In this document: in pieces, positions 42,223-51,532 of the stretch | Layout of the letters: the number at the start of each line of letters is the position of its first letter | Position numbering within the stretch: position 1 is the stretch's first letter | Origin: Heritagella_A intestinalis | Lineage (GTDB): Bacteria; Bacillota; Clostridia; Oscillospirales; Acutalibacteraceae | Direction of reading: 5' to 3' | Length of the DNA: 64,000 nucleotides | NCBI GenBank assembly: GCA_904418995.1 | Contig: CAJFQF010000002.1 | Span: 171,778 to 235,777, forward strand | Program-made: the position numbers and the translations under genes | The notes under the pieces: model-generated | What the model saw: the letters and a program-made list of their open reading frames with translations, nothing else | Told to the model about the DNA's origin: nothing | Databases searched by the model: none

Positions 42223-42810
42223 TTGACAGAATTGGATGTAATGAAGCACGCCAAAAGCTACATAGACCAACTGGCAAACGGAATCGACCCGATCAGCGGA
42301 AAGGCCATCTCCCCGGACTGTATCCTAAACCAGGTGCGACTGGTTCGGTGCCTTTTCTATGTCTCCGATATTCTCCGTCAGGTGATTGAAAACGGCGGGC
42401 AGGTGGTAGCCAAAAAGCGGAGCGGGAAAAAAGTGCCTTTTCAAATGACAGAAGAAATTCGCGGTGTAGTGCGATGCCTTCCCGTGCCGGTACCTATCAC
42501 TCAATTTCTCGCACAGTTTAACAATGCCCGAGATGAGGAAACGATGAAAAAGCTGCCACCCACTCTGGTGACAGGCTGGCTGGTAAAAAAAGGCTTTTTA
42601 TTTGAGAAAATTGAACCCGATGGTCACCGGAAAAGGTGTCCCACTGATGCCGGACGGGAACTGGGAATCTTTATGGAGACTCGGCAGGGAAGGCATGGAG
42701 AATATGGAGTTGTGCTTTACGATGAATCTGCCCAGCAATTCCTGATTGATAATATGGATACTATTCTATCCGGTTCCAGCGCAGAATCAGGAGTTCTACA
42801 GGAAAAATAA
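42223..42810 (+). CDS. Conserved protein of unknown function (195 aa), first in the macrodomain operon
   Basis: The start is TTG 42223 behind a good GAAAGGAGGAAA. The N-terminal half begins LDVMKHAKSYIDQLANGIDP and continues VRLVRCLFYVSDILRQVI; this pattern occurs in Firmicutes proteins I have seen only as hypothetical. The C-terminal half (TLVTGWLVKKGFLFEKIEPDGHRKRCPTDAGRELGI) looks like a winged-helix or Phe-tRNA-ligase-like nucleic-acid-binding module. No catalytic motif is visible. It is 17 bases before the macrodomain gene, so they are one transcript. Confidence 0.7.
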   Translation: MTELDVMKHAKSYIDQLANGIDPISGKAISPDCILNQVRLVRCLFYVSDILRQVIENGGQVVAKKRSGKKVPFQMTEEIRGVVRCLPVPVPITQFLAQFNNARDEETMKKLPPTLVTGWLVKKGFLFEKIEPDGHRKRCPTDAGRELGIFMETRQGRHGEYGVVLYDESAQQFLIDNMDTILSGSSAESGVLQEK

Positions 42811-42827
42811 AGCAGGAGGGAAACAAA

Positions 42828-43865
42828 ATGCCATTACAGATTATCCGAGATGACATTACCACCATGCAGGTAGACGCCATTGTCAACGCTGCCAAAAGCA
42901 GCCTGTTGGGCGGCGGCGGGGTAGACGGCGCCATCCATCGGGCTGCCGGACCTGCCCTTTTAGAGGAATGCAGGACTTTGGGAGGCTGCCCCACCGGCAG
43001 CGCCAAAATCACCGGAGCGGGCCAGCTCCCCTGCCGGTATGTGATCCATGCTGTGGGGCCTATATGGCACGGCGGGCAAAGCGGGGAAGAGGCGCTGTTG
43101 GCTTCCTGTTATCGAACTTCTCTTGAGTTAGCGATGGAGTATGGCTGTCAGTCGGTGGCCTTCCCGCTGATTTCCTCCGGTGCCTATGGCTATCCTAAAG
43201 ACCAGGCCTTAGAAATAGCGGTGCAAGCCATTCGGGCCTTTTTGGAAAACCACGAGCTGTTGGTCTATCTGGTGATTTTTGATAGAGCTTCCTATCAAAT
43301 CGGGGAGAAGCGTTTCCGGGATATTGCCGCTTACATAGACGACCGCTATGTGGAACTTCATGGAGATTTCAATCAAGAATTCCGCCGCCGGCAAGAAATT
43401 CGGTTGAACGAGGAAATTTGGTCGGGTGAGGAATTTTGGCCGGAGTCCTCTGAGAATTTGGAAAGCCAAATGTTTCCAAAGGCCCCAGCGCCTTCTTTTA
43501 GCTTGGCGGATGCCCTGAAACAGATAGACGAGAGCTTTTCGGAAATGCTCCTGCGTAAAATTGACGAGAAGGGTATTACCGACGTCCAGTGCTATAAAAA
43601 GGCCAATATCAGCCGTAAGCTCTTTTCCAAGATCCGCTCGGATAAATATTATAAACCCAGCAAGCCCACGGTGCTGGCCTTTGCGGTTGCTTTGGAGCTA
43701 TCCCTGGAAGAGACAAAGGAAATGCTCCAAAAGGCTGGATTTGCTCTTTCTCACTCGAATAAGTTCGACATTATTGTGGAGTACTTCATTTCTCAAGGCA
43801 ACTACGATATTTTTCAAATCAACGAGGCCCTGTTCGCCTTTGACCAGAGCCTGTTGGGTGCGTGA
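42828..43865 (+). CDS. Macrodomain ADP-ribose hydrolase with C-terminal HTH domain
   Basis: Residues 1-170 are a macrodomain of the YmdB/MacroD (O-acetyl-ADP-ribose deacetylase) type: VDAIVNAAKSSLLGGGGVDGAIHRAAG (ADP-ribose binding with the active Asp), PTGSAKITGAGQLPCRYVIHAVGP and AFPLISSGAYGYP. It should remove ADP-ribose from proteins, nucleic acids or metabolites. A linker rich in acidic residues leads to residues 225-345, with ADALKQIDESFSEMLLRKIDEKG and CYKKANISRKLFSKIRSDKYYKPSKPTVLAFAVAL, an XRE-like helix-turn-helix. It may therefore sense ADP-ribose and bind DNA or RNA. RBS AGGAGGGAAAC. Confidence 0.85.
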   Translation: MPLQIIRDDITTMQVDAIVNAAKSSLLGGGGVDGAIHRAAGPALLEECRTLGGCPTGSAKITGAGQLPCRYVIHAVGPIWHGGQSGEEALLASCYRTSLELAMEYGCQSVAFPLISSGAYGYPKDQALEIAVQAIRAFLENHELLVYLVIFDRASYQIGEKRFRDIAAYIDDRYVELHGDFNQEFRRRQEIRLNEEIWSGEEFWPESSENLESQMFPKAPAPSFSLADALKQIDESFSEMLLRKIDEKGITDVQCYKKANISRKLFSKIRSDKYYKPSKPTVLAFAVALELSLEETKEMLQKAGFALSHSNKFDIIVEYFISQGNYDIFQINEALFAFDQSLLGA

Positions 43866-43989
43866 TCAGGCGCGTACTTCCTCTTTTGTAATGTCGCCTG
43901 CCAGGCGACCACACAACCTCTCTTTTGCGGTATCATAGAGCTGCAAGGAAAATTGATATTGATTCCGTAAAATTTGGGAGGTATGCAGT

Positions 43990-44673
43990 ATGAAAAACAA
44001 TCTCACAGAAATGGTCTTTATCCTGGACCGGAGCGGCTCCATGCATGGCTTGGAGGAAGATACTATCGGCGGCTTTAACTCTATGATTGAGAAGCAGAAA
44101 CAGGAAGAGGGCAAAGCCTTTGTGAATACTGTTCTGTTTAATTCTCTTACCCAGGTGCTCTATGACCGGGTTCCTCTGGAGAAGATTCCGGCTATGACTC
44201 GGCAGGATTACACCGTAGGAGGCTGCACGGCCCTTTTAGACGCTCTTGGCGGTGCGATTCACCATATTGCCAACATTCATAAGTATGCCCGGCCGGAGGA
44301 CGTGCCGGAGCATACGGTGTTCGTCATTATTACCGACGGCTTGGAAAATGCCAGCCGGAAGTACAGCAAGGAGCAGGTCAAAGAGATGATCGAACACGAG
44401 AAGAGCAAGTATGGCTGGGAGTTCTTGTTCCTGGGGGCAAACATCGATGCAGTGGAAACAGCCCGGGATTTCGGCATTCGGGAGGATAGGGCCGTGACCT
44501 ATTGCAGCGATGGAGAGGGTACCCGCCTGAACTATGAGGCTGTGAACCAGGCCATTGGCGCTGTGCGTTCCAATGCTCCCCTGGGTGCTTCTTGGAAGGC
44601 CCCTATCGAAGAGGATATGCGCCGCCGTCGCCGTGGATTGGATTTCAAGAATCGAGATTCTGAAAAACGGTAA
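43990..44673 (+). CDS. VWA domain protein
   Basis: A 227-residue von Willebrand factor A domain. The metal-ion-dependent adhesion site is complete: MVFILDRSGSM (D13, S15, S17), TVGGCTALLDALG (Thr) and VFVIITDGLENASR (Asp). It has no signal peptide or membrane helix, so it acts inside the cell, probably by holding partner proteins together. The C-terminus is basic (MRRRRRGLDFKNR). It follows the macrodomain gene by 124 bases (with a small hairpin at 43893-43909) and is probably part of the same functional unit. Confidence 0.85.
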   Translation: MKNNLTEMVFILDRSGSMHGLEEDTIGGFNSMIEKQKQEEGKAFVNTVLFNSLTQVLYDRVPLEKIPAMTRQDYTVGGCTALLDALGGAIHHIANIHKYARPEDVPEHTVFVIITDGLENASRKYSKEQVKEMIEHEKSKYGWEFLFLGANIDAVETARDFGIREDRAVTYCSDGEGTRLNYEAVNQAIGAVRSNAPLGASWKAPIEEDMRRRRRGLDFKNRDSEKR

Positions 44674-44697
44674 TACTGTAAGATTGGCAGCGAAAAA

Positions 44698-44742
44698 GCC
44701 GCCTCGGAACCCATTTGCGGCAGGGTTTCGGGGCGGCATTGC
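44698..44742. terminator. Shared terminator between the VWA and HEPN-like genes
   Basis: GCCGCCTCGGAACCC (44698-44712) and GGGTTTCGGGGCGGC (44723-44737) pair in 15 bp. The plus strand continues ATTGCTTTATT, the minus strand CTTTTTCG, so it can serve both converging operons. Confidence 0.75.
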
Positions 44743-44757
44743 TTTATTATAAGGTTT

Positions 44758-45825
44758 TCAGTTGGATGTTTCCATGCGCAGCAGATGCATTACGTCCTCA
44801 TAGGGAACCAGGTTATTGTGGGCCAAAAGATTGCGAATGCTGCGGCAAATGCGGATATTTTCCGCCTCTTCCCGGGAAAAAGACGTCCCCACCTGACGTG
44901 TCAGGTAATAGAGATTTCCGAACTCCAAGTCATAGGGCTGATGGATTACAGCGCCGTTTTCATCGGGCAGGGGAAGGTACCGCTGCAGCCGGTCATAATT
45001 GGTGTAAATATAGCGGAATCGGTGTGCCTCCAAAAGAGGGAAAAGCACCATAATCTGCGCCCGCCATACCGAGGAACGTACGGTCCCCTCCTGGGGGATG
45101 GGGAAAGGTTCTTCATTACTGTAGTATCCCTGGGAGAGGATTTCCTGTCCGGTAACTTCCGGGTCAGACAAAAATTCTTTTCCCGCCTGAATCAGGACAG
45201 CACATTTTTCCGGCTCGCCCCCGCCTACACAAAGGGCCAGGGTAGAAAGGTATTCCCAGGGGAGCTCTTCAAAGAGAGCAGAGGCCTCCAGGCAGAAAAC
45301 CTGACAGTCCCGGTCAGAAATGGAGTAAATCACTTCCCCTGAGCCACCCGAATTGCTGTTGGCCGTGTGATATTCCAGGATGAACACCGCATGAGCGCCC
45401 GCTTCTGCCGACCTCGAGGCCCGATACTGGGCCGCAAAGCTGCGCCATTGCTCCAGGGATGCGGAAGTCATAATATTTTTTACCCAGATAAACATTTGGT
45501 TAAACGGCACATCACGCAGGCCGGCCAGATATTCGGCATAGCTCTGGCCGGGCCAATAGGAAGTGCGCACATCCTCGGAGCAAAGTTCGTTTAAAATCTG
45601 CTGCCCTGGGGAAAGGGCGCTGTCACAAGTCAAAAAGCGCACCATGCGGTTGGCGTTGAGCGAGGACAGCCGGTCCCGCATGAGTTCATAGAAATCCTCC
45701 TGCCAGGGCATCCGAAGGGGAACCCGCAGCACAAAGGATTCCTCATTTTGCAGACGGCGCACGACTTCTTGCCGCATCCGCAAAGAACTTCCCACCTGCT
45801 GCCACCAAATCGAAGACAGGCTCAT
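44758..45825 (-). CDS. Unknown protein with ATPase-like N-terminus and HEPN-like C-terminal motif (355 aa)
   Basis: I do not recognise this family. The N-terminal half (EESFVLRVPLRMPWQEDFYELM, RFLTCDSALSPGQQIL, MFIWVKNIMTSASLEQW, AVFILEYHT) alternates strands and helices like a P-loop NTPase fold, but there is no Walker A. The C-terminal about 110 residues are helical and contain ICRSIRNLLAHNNL with R331-N-x3-H336, which fits the R-x4-H active motif of HEPN RNases. It overlaps the stop region of the 1898-aa ATPase gene by four bases, so the two are made together. A toxin/effector role is inference. Confidence 0.7.
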   Translation of the reverse strand: MSLSSIWWQQVGSSLRMRQEVVRRLQNEESFVLRVPLRMPWQEDFYELMRDRLSSLNANRMVRFLTCDSALSPGQQILNELCSEDVRTSYWPGQSYAEYLAGLRDVPFNQMFIWVKNIMTSASLEQWRSFAAQYRASRSAEAGAHAVFILEYHTANSNSGGSGEVIYSISDRDCQVFCLEASALFEELPWEYLSTLALCVGGGEPEKCAVLIQAGKEFLSDPEVTGQEILSQGYYSNEEPFPIPQEGTVRSSVWRAQIMVLFPLLEAHRFRYIYTNYDRLQRYLPLPDENGAVIHQPYDLEFGNLYYLTRQVGTSFSREEAENIRICRSIRNLLAHNNLVPYEDVMHLLRMETSN

Positions 45826-48800
45826 GCTTCTCTGCCCCCGATCTGTCCCAGCTTCTCAAAAATTTCATTTTCGTTGCCCAGTAGATCGTGGAAGTTCTTG
45901 CTGGCAAAGAGATAGGTGTCCTTGCCGGTGCTGCGCAGAATGTTCAGGTCATAGAGTTCCTGCAGAAGGGCGTCAATTTGTTCCCGGTTCAGATGAGTCA
46001 GTGCCTCCAATCCCAGGTCATTAGCTTGGGCCATGAGGTCATCTGCGGTATAGCCAATCGTGGTGGGGCAGGCGGTATACATCCAGCCGATGAGAAGGGC
46101 CACTGTGTAGTAATAGGAACCCTGATCTTGGTCCAGACGCAGGGTAATCTCAAATTTGTTCTGAATCTCCGCCAGGAAATTGTTGTCTGCCAAAACCCGC
46201 CGGATGTGGTCCTCGGTGATAACGTAAGGCGGAGTGGAGGCTTCGTTGTAACCGGCGTAATTGTTCTGACGCATGGACTCAATGAGCTTCTGGCCGTACA
46301 TCTGGATTAAGCCCGGGAAATAGTTGGTGGTGGCTAGAATCTGGGAAATCAGTACCCGGTCTTCCAGAGAGAAGCCCAGATAGCTCAAGGGCTGCACCAG
46401 CAGCTCGTGGGCTTCCGGCATTTCAAAGGGCTTGACGTTCAAAGAGGGCAGGTGGGTAATGACAGCATTTCGTCCCAGCGCTACCTCCCGGTTAAAGCGC
46501 ACGATATTGTGCAGGCCGGCCAGCACGAATTTGAATTGTTCCGGCAAGGTCTGCTGGATGTCCTTCAGGTCGGCCAGAGGCTGATAGTTGTAGGCTTTGC
46601 AGTCCTCCACAAAGATATCGGCTTCGTCCAACATAATCAACAGATAGGGGATGGGGTTTTCTTCGCTGCGCAGCCGTGCTTTAATGCTGCGGGCCAGGTC
46701 AGACCAGCTTTCCGTTTCACTTCCTTCAGGAAGAATTTTCAGATCTATGAGTTCACAGGAGAGCTTATACGCTGCCTTGGCGCAGTCGTAGCCTGCCAGA
46801 TCTACCAGAACGGCCCGGCGGCCCTGGTTACCGTCAATGTCAATGCGTACCTTTTTAAACAGTGCGGATTTACCCAACTGCCGGCCACCGTAGATCAGGT
46901 TCACACCGTTGGGCTGCTCAATTTTCAGGAGTTCATCCTTGCGCCCGATAAACATTTCCGGGGGCATGGGGTTGGAGGAATCGGCTACATAAGGCTGGTA
47001 ATAGGAGAAGGGCATCCCGATGGCCATGAGCATACGGTTGATGGCGCCGTCGTTGTAGTGGTTGGCCAGGTATACCAGCAGTACCCGGTCCAGCACCAGA
47101 TAGGTACTGCTCAGACCGGTTTCCTTTTTCTTAATTTTCCGGGCCAGTTTGCGGCGCTCGGGAGCACTCAAAGCATAGTCCACCAGCACCAGCTTAGCGC
47201 CCTGGATGCCATCCAGCGCTTTAAACTTGGCCAGCAGCCGGTCACAGTCATAGGTGCCATAAAGGCATACCGTGCAAAATCCCGCTGTAGCCACCTTAGA
47301 GCCGAAGTCGGCAATAGGGTGCAGAGGATTGCGGATTCCTACCGGACGATGCGGCTCTGTTACCCGATAGATTTCAGTATTGCCGGTGGTTAAATTTACC
47401 GGTTGTACCTGGATGTTATCCCAGCCCAGCAGGGTCAAAAAGCGGGCGATACGTTCGGGCGAAGTACTGCGGCCGTTAGAAAGCCAGTTGTCCACCAACA
47501 GCTGCCCGCCTTTGCGGTCCTTGCGGGCGCCGGAATGGGTGAGCAGGGAGCGCAGAGAAGTACCGGCATCCCGTACCATACGGAAGTTGTTGTCAAATTC
47601 CGCCCAGAATTGCTGCAAAAAGCCAATGGCCTCGGAAGATTCAAACTGCACGTCAAAGTCTCCCCGGCGTACCCGGTTCATCCAGTCCTCCGCCACGGTG
47701 TAATTCTGTGCCTCAATAAGATCGCGGATTTCCTTTTCCACATTGGGGGAAGAAGAGAAATAGGACTGGTTATTGGCCACCAGAGATTGAAGCTGCTCCT
47801 GTAGCTGAGTACCGTATTGCGCGGCCACTTGATGAATCTGGGTATAGCACTGCTCCACCAAGCGGAACCAGAAGCCATAATTCCGGTTTTCGCTGCAATC
47901 CAAATATAAGCGGCGGACCGTTTCGTCCATTGACATCAGGAAGGAATCGCTCTGGATAATCTGTCCCCGGCTCAAGGAAAGAATATAGTCCTCCCTAAAG
48001 CGGCTCAGATCCCGCTGGGCCCGGCGGGCCGTCTGTTCAATGTAGGGCTCCGGGTCATCCGGTACGGAGGAGGGGATCTCTTGTTCAAGAATTTCTAAAT
48101 ATTGCCAAATTAGCTGGGCAGTGCCATAGTTGTTCTGCACGGGGTCGTTGGTGAAAATTTCCTGAAGATGTTCTTCTAGAGTAGGAAGCTCTTCTTCGCA
48201 GTGATGGCGGATACGGGCCAAGATGTTGTAATCGTCCAGAGCGCAGAAGGTAAAACTGGTGTCCGGGAGATAATTTTCGTCCAGAAGCACCCAGTTGCTG
48301 CGGAGAAAATCAGCGTAGAGGCAACGGTGGAGCTCTTCATTCCAGCTGCCGTCAATCCGCCGGAGTAATCCCTGTACAGCCACTCCCAGCAGATAAGCGC
48401 CGCAAGATTTTTCCGGGTCGCTGTCCTGTTCCAGAATGGTGCAGTCCGCTTCCAGGGCCTGAAGCTGTTCCGTGATACGGGGCCGAAGATTCTGGTAGGC
48501 CGCTTCTGCGGGGCTGTTTTCCTGCTGAAGGGTAATCCCCTGTTCTTGGAGGCTATACCAGTCGCAGATTACGGAGAGGATGTTTTTCAGGCTGGAATGG
48601 AGATTATTGCGGCGGTTTCCCTGAAGCCGCGTATTGTGGTGCTTGACATCCAAGGCCTCACTGGCCTTTGCCCAACAGTCGTCAATATAGCGGTCGATGC
48701 TGTTGGAGGAAATGGAGGAGGCTGCAAAAGGCCGGCCGGCAATCAGCCATTGGGCCTGGAATTCTTCCTTGAAAGCGGTCAAGCTCTCGGCGTCACCGTC

Positions 48801-51518
48801 AATTATTTCTTTGAGCAGAATGGCCAGCATACTGTTCCGGGCAAAAGCAATCCTTTTGGTTTCCACGTTCCGGGCAAAACTGGCCTCCTCCCGGGGAGGC
48901 GTCAGAATAAACTGCTGATACAGGTCCGAAGCCCGGTTCAGAGTTTGCTGGAGCTTTTCCGTTTGAGAGAGGGTGTCTAATTTCTGGTAATCTGCCAAGC
49001 TGTCCAGGGAGCGGTCGTTCCACTTGTTGAAGGTGCACAGCGTGTCATAGACCTCCCGGAGGCTGTCAATCTCATTAAAGGCGTCAATGCTGTCCCGGAG
49101 AGGGCCTACGGTAAAGTCAAAGGCGCTGCTGTTGGAGAAAAGTGCCTGTAGGCAGGCCGCCGCCATACAATAGGAATTCAGGATCGGATAATCGGCGTCA
49201 CAGTTGGCCAACAGCTCCATCAAATAGCCGATGCTGATATCGCAGTCAAAGGCGGGGTTGTCGGCCGCCAGACTGACGATTCGGTAAACCGGGAAGATTT
49301 CTGGGTTCAGCTCCGCTCCGGCCTTGAGATACGCCAGCATCCGGGGCAAACGGGCTTCTCCCTGGATAGACAGGGCATAGAGAACGACATCTTCCTTAGT
49401 CAGGCCCAGCTTTTCCCATCCATCCGTGTCCACATAGGGGAAGGGTTCAGGGTCTTCCGAATTCTCCAGTTCTTTTTCCGGCTGGACAGAGGCTTTTTCT
49501 GTTTCCAAAGAGGCGCTTGCGGGTTCATTTTCGTCAATCGCTTCTTCTTCCACAGGAATCTCCTCTTCCGGCAGCACCTCTTCTGTCAGAAATTCCTCCT
49601 GGGGACGGTGCTTTTCCTGAAACTCCGTTATCCGGTTCATGATGTAGGTGTACACTTCCGGCTGGACATTGTCCTGATGCAGTTGAGGGAGAAATTCTTC
49701 TACAGTAGCCGTATCGTCCATAGCGCAGGCATATTCCAGGATGTTTACGATACCGTTTCCCCGAGCAAAAGTCATGTAGGGATGGGAGTGCATGTCCGGG
49801 TGTTCCTGACAATATTGGAGGTATTGCCGGCTCTTTTTGGCCAGGCGTTCCAGCCAGGACAGCTCCCCGGTAGCGTCATACTGCTTTTTCATAATGTGGA
49901 GTTCCCGTTGGAGAACATTCAAGTAGGAGCGGAAGTCAGGGCACAGGGCCTCGGCAGTCTCATCCAGGGTCAGAGTTGTCTCAAGATCTCCGGTGAGACG
50001 GTAAATCTGGGCCAAATTCACATAGTTCTGCCACGTGGCAGGCAGGCTGGATTTATGCTCCTGATACAGCTCCAGAACATGGGTCAAGGGAGCGTCCGAC
50101 GCAGTGGCGTTGTGTTCCGCCAAAGCAGTATCCAGAGAGAAGGCCAGTGCATTCGGCGCAGCGCAGGTGGTTAGAGCTCGTTCCAGCCAGGCCCAAACCC
50201 TGTCAAAATTTATGTTGTCTTCAGCACGGGCGGTACGAGCCCGTTCCAGAGGGCCGGTTTGTACATCTACGGCCCGGTTGTTCTTCAGGCGGAAACAAAC
50301 ACTGATAGGTTCTCCGCCCAGGTCAGCTTGTAGCTGCTGCTGGATTTTCGTCCGCAGGGGAAAATCACTGATGTCGGCATATTGAAAGGAAACCGTGTTG
50401 TCGGCATATTGGATGGTACCCCGTTCTCCGACCCAGCTGATTCGGATAATGCTGCCGCACAGCAGGCTTTCCTCCTCCGGCGTCAAAACAGGCTTGGCTT
50501 CTTGCGAGGGCTCCATCTCTTCTTCCTCTGTGGAGACCTCTTCAATCGTCTTCTGCAAATACAACACATGGTCCATGAGGATGCGGTTGGGGTAGCGGGA
50601 ACGCAGAGCCAGAAGGCAGTTTTCCCAATCACCGCCCCGAGCCAAGGGAAGACCTGTCAGGATAGCCAGACGATACAGCAAGTCGTCAGCATACATCCGG
50701 TACAGGCCGGGAGTGTTAGCGAAAAGCCAGGAAAGAATTTCCACATCTCCGGTTTCTCGGCAGGCCTTGTCCAGAATTGTAAACATTTCCGCCAAAGTCT
50801 CGTCCTGAGCGTCTTGTTGAATGGCCAGCGCCGCATAAGCGCCCGCCCAATCGTAGACTTTTTGTGTGGAGTAAAAGCGGGCCGCATCCGGGCAATCGCC
50901 GCCCATAGAGAACACAAAGCTAGGCTCATGTCCTGCACGACGCATCAACCCTACACAGCACTTTGCAACCTGTGGGTCGCGAGCGCATTCGGGATTTTCT
51001 CTCAGTAACTCTTCGATATGAGCAGCGGCTTGTTTTGATTTGGAGTAGTCGGAGTTTTTCAAACCATACAGTAGGCTGTTATACTGTCCGCTCAAGAGCA
51101 TTTTTGCCTTTTTGGGCATAGAATCAAAGGCTTGCTTTAATTCATCATCCCGCATTTGAGGAAAATCTAATTTCCGGCTGTAGGATGGGCGAAAGCTGAT
51201 AGTCCCTGCAACCGGAGAGGCAGGAGGCGTGTATACTGTGGGAGCGGGCGTTTGCATGGGAGCCGTTGGCGCAGGGGCCGGGGTGGGTGGCGTCACAGAA
51301 ACTGCCGGGGCCGTCCCCAGCTGCTTAAATACCAGCACCTCTCGAAATGCCAGATATACCTCTTCTCCTTGTTCTGTCCTGACCATCATTCCTTCTTCGT
51401 GGTCGGTGTCTGTAATAACACCTGCCAATTTTTGCTCGGTATCTCCGTCGTTGAATTTTAACTCTACCTGTGCGCCTGGCTCCAGTGCAGCCAGCCTTTT
51501 TTCAATCAATTTTGACAT
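45822..51518 (-). CDS. Giant STAND-like P-loop ATPase (1898 aa) of an uncharacterised two-gene system
   Basis: Domains in order: a small beta-barrel, SH3/Tudor-like (residues 1-68); a Pro/Ala/Thr-rich linker (about 69-105); helical repeats (about 110-330); a second beta-barrel, cold-shock-like (about 350-420, SIIRISWVGERGTIQYADNTVSFQYADI); a very long TPR-like helical region (about 440-1370); an alpha/beta domain (about 1380-1530, VCLYGTYDCDRLLAKF...); then PEMFIGRKDELLKIEQPNG leading into the ATPase. Walker A is YGGRQLGKSAL (G1544-S1551), Walker B LLIMLDEAD (D1631, E1632), with sensor-like FVLAGLHNIVRFN and a C-terminal winged-helix-like end. Architecture is that of STAND sensors: repeats that detect a trigger, an ATPase switch, and a separate effector gene downstream. 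RBS AAAGGA. Confidence 0.8.
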   Translation of the reverse strand: MSKLIEKRLAALEPGAQVELKFNDGDTEQKLAGVITDTDHEEGMMVRTEQGEEVYLAFREVLVFKQLGTAPAVSVTPPTPAPAPTAPMQTPAPTVYTPPASPVAGTISFRPSYSRKLDFPQMRDDELKQAFDSMPKKAKMLLSGQYNSLLYGLKNSDYSKSKQAAAHIEELLRENPECARDPQVAKCCVGLMRRAGHEPSFVFSMGGDCPDAARFYSTQKVYDWAGAYAALAIQQDAQDETLAEMFTILDKACRETGDVEILSWLFANTPGLYRMYADDLLYRLAILTGLPLARGGDWENCLLALRSRYPNRILMDHVLYLQKTIEEVSTEEEEMEPSQEAKPVLTPEEESLLCGSIIRISWVGERGTIQYADNTVSFQYADISDFPLRTKIQQQLQADLGGEPISVCFRLKNNRAVDVQTGPLERARTARAEDNINFDRVWAWLERALTTCAAPNALAFSLDTALAEHNATASDAPLTHVLELYQEHKSSLPATWQNYVNLAQIYRLTGDLETTLTLDETAEALCPDFRSYLNVLQRELHIMKKQYDATGELSWLERLAKKSRQYLQYCQEHPDMHSHPYMTFARGNGIVNILEYACAMDDTATVEEFLPQLHQDNVQPEVYTYIMNRITEFQEKHRPQEEFLTEEVLPEEEIPVEEEAIDENEPASASLETEKASVQPEKELENSEDPEPFPYVDTDGWEKLGLTKEDVVLYALSIQGEARLPRMLAYLKAGAELNPEIFPVYRIVSLAADNPAFDCDISIGYLMELLANCDADYPILNSYCMAAACLQALFSNSSAFDFTVGPLRDSIDAFNEIDSLREVYDTLCTFNKWNDRSLDSLADYQKLDTLSQTEKLQQTLNRASDLYQQFILTPPREEASFARNVETKRIAFARNSMLAILLKEIIDGDAESLTAFKEEFQAQWLIAGRPFAASSISSNSIDRYIDDCWAKASEALDVKHHNTRLQGNRRNNLHSSLKNILSVICDWYSLQEQGITLQQENSPAEAAYQNLRPRITEQLQALEADCTILEQDSDPEKSCGAYLLGVAVQGLLRRIDGSWNEELHRCLYADFLRSNWVLLDENYLPDTSFTFCALDDYNILARIRHHCEEELPTLEEHLQEIFTNDPVQNNYGTAQLIWQYLEILEQEIPSSVPDDPEPYIEQTARRAQRDLSRFREDYILSLSRGQIIQSDSFLMSMDETVRRLYLDCSENRNYGFWFRLVEQCYTQIHQVAAQYGTQLQEQLQSLVANNQSYFSSSPNVEKEIRDLIEAQNYTVAEDWMNRVRRGDFDVQFESSEAIGFLQQFWAEFDNNFRMVRDAGTSLRSLLTHSGARKDRKGGQLLVDNWLSNGRSTSPERIARFLTLLGWDNIQVQPVNLTTGNTEIYRVTEPHRPVGIRNPLHPIADFGSKVATAGFCTVCLYGTYDCDRLLAKFKALDGIQGAKLVLVDYALSAPERRKLARKIKKKETGLSSTYLVLDRVLLVYLANHYNDGAINRMLMAIGMPFSYYQPYVADSSNPMPPEMFIGRKDELLKIEQPNGVNLIYGGRQLGKSALFKKVRIDIDGNQGRRAVLVDLAGYDCAKAAYKLSCELIDLKILPEGSETESWSDLARSIKARLRSEENPIPYLLIMLDEADIFVEDCKAYNYQPLADLKDIQQTLPEQFKFVLAGLHNIVRFNREVALGRNAVITHLPSLNVKPFEMPEAHELLVQPLSYLGFSLEDRVLISQILATTNYFPGLIQMYGQKLIESMRQNNYAGYNEASTPPYVITEDHIRRVLADNNFLAEIQNKFEITLRLDQDQGSYYYTVALLIGWMYTACPTTIGYTADDLMAQANDLGLEALTHLNREQIDALLQELYDLNILRSTGKDTYLFASKNFHDLLGNENEIFEKLGQIGGREA

Positions 51519-51532
51519 GATTTTGCATCCTT

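Noticed and set aside
46407..47393. 328-residue plus-strand frame inside the giant ATPase gene
   Set aside because: Antisense to the Walker A/B region, which is conserved in the minus frame; no RBS and no domain.
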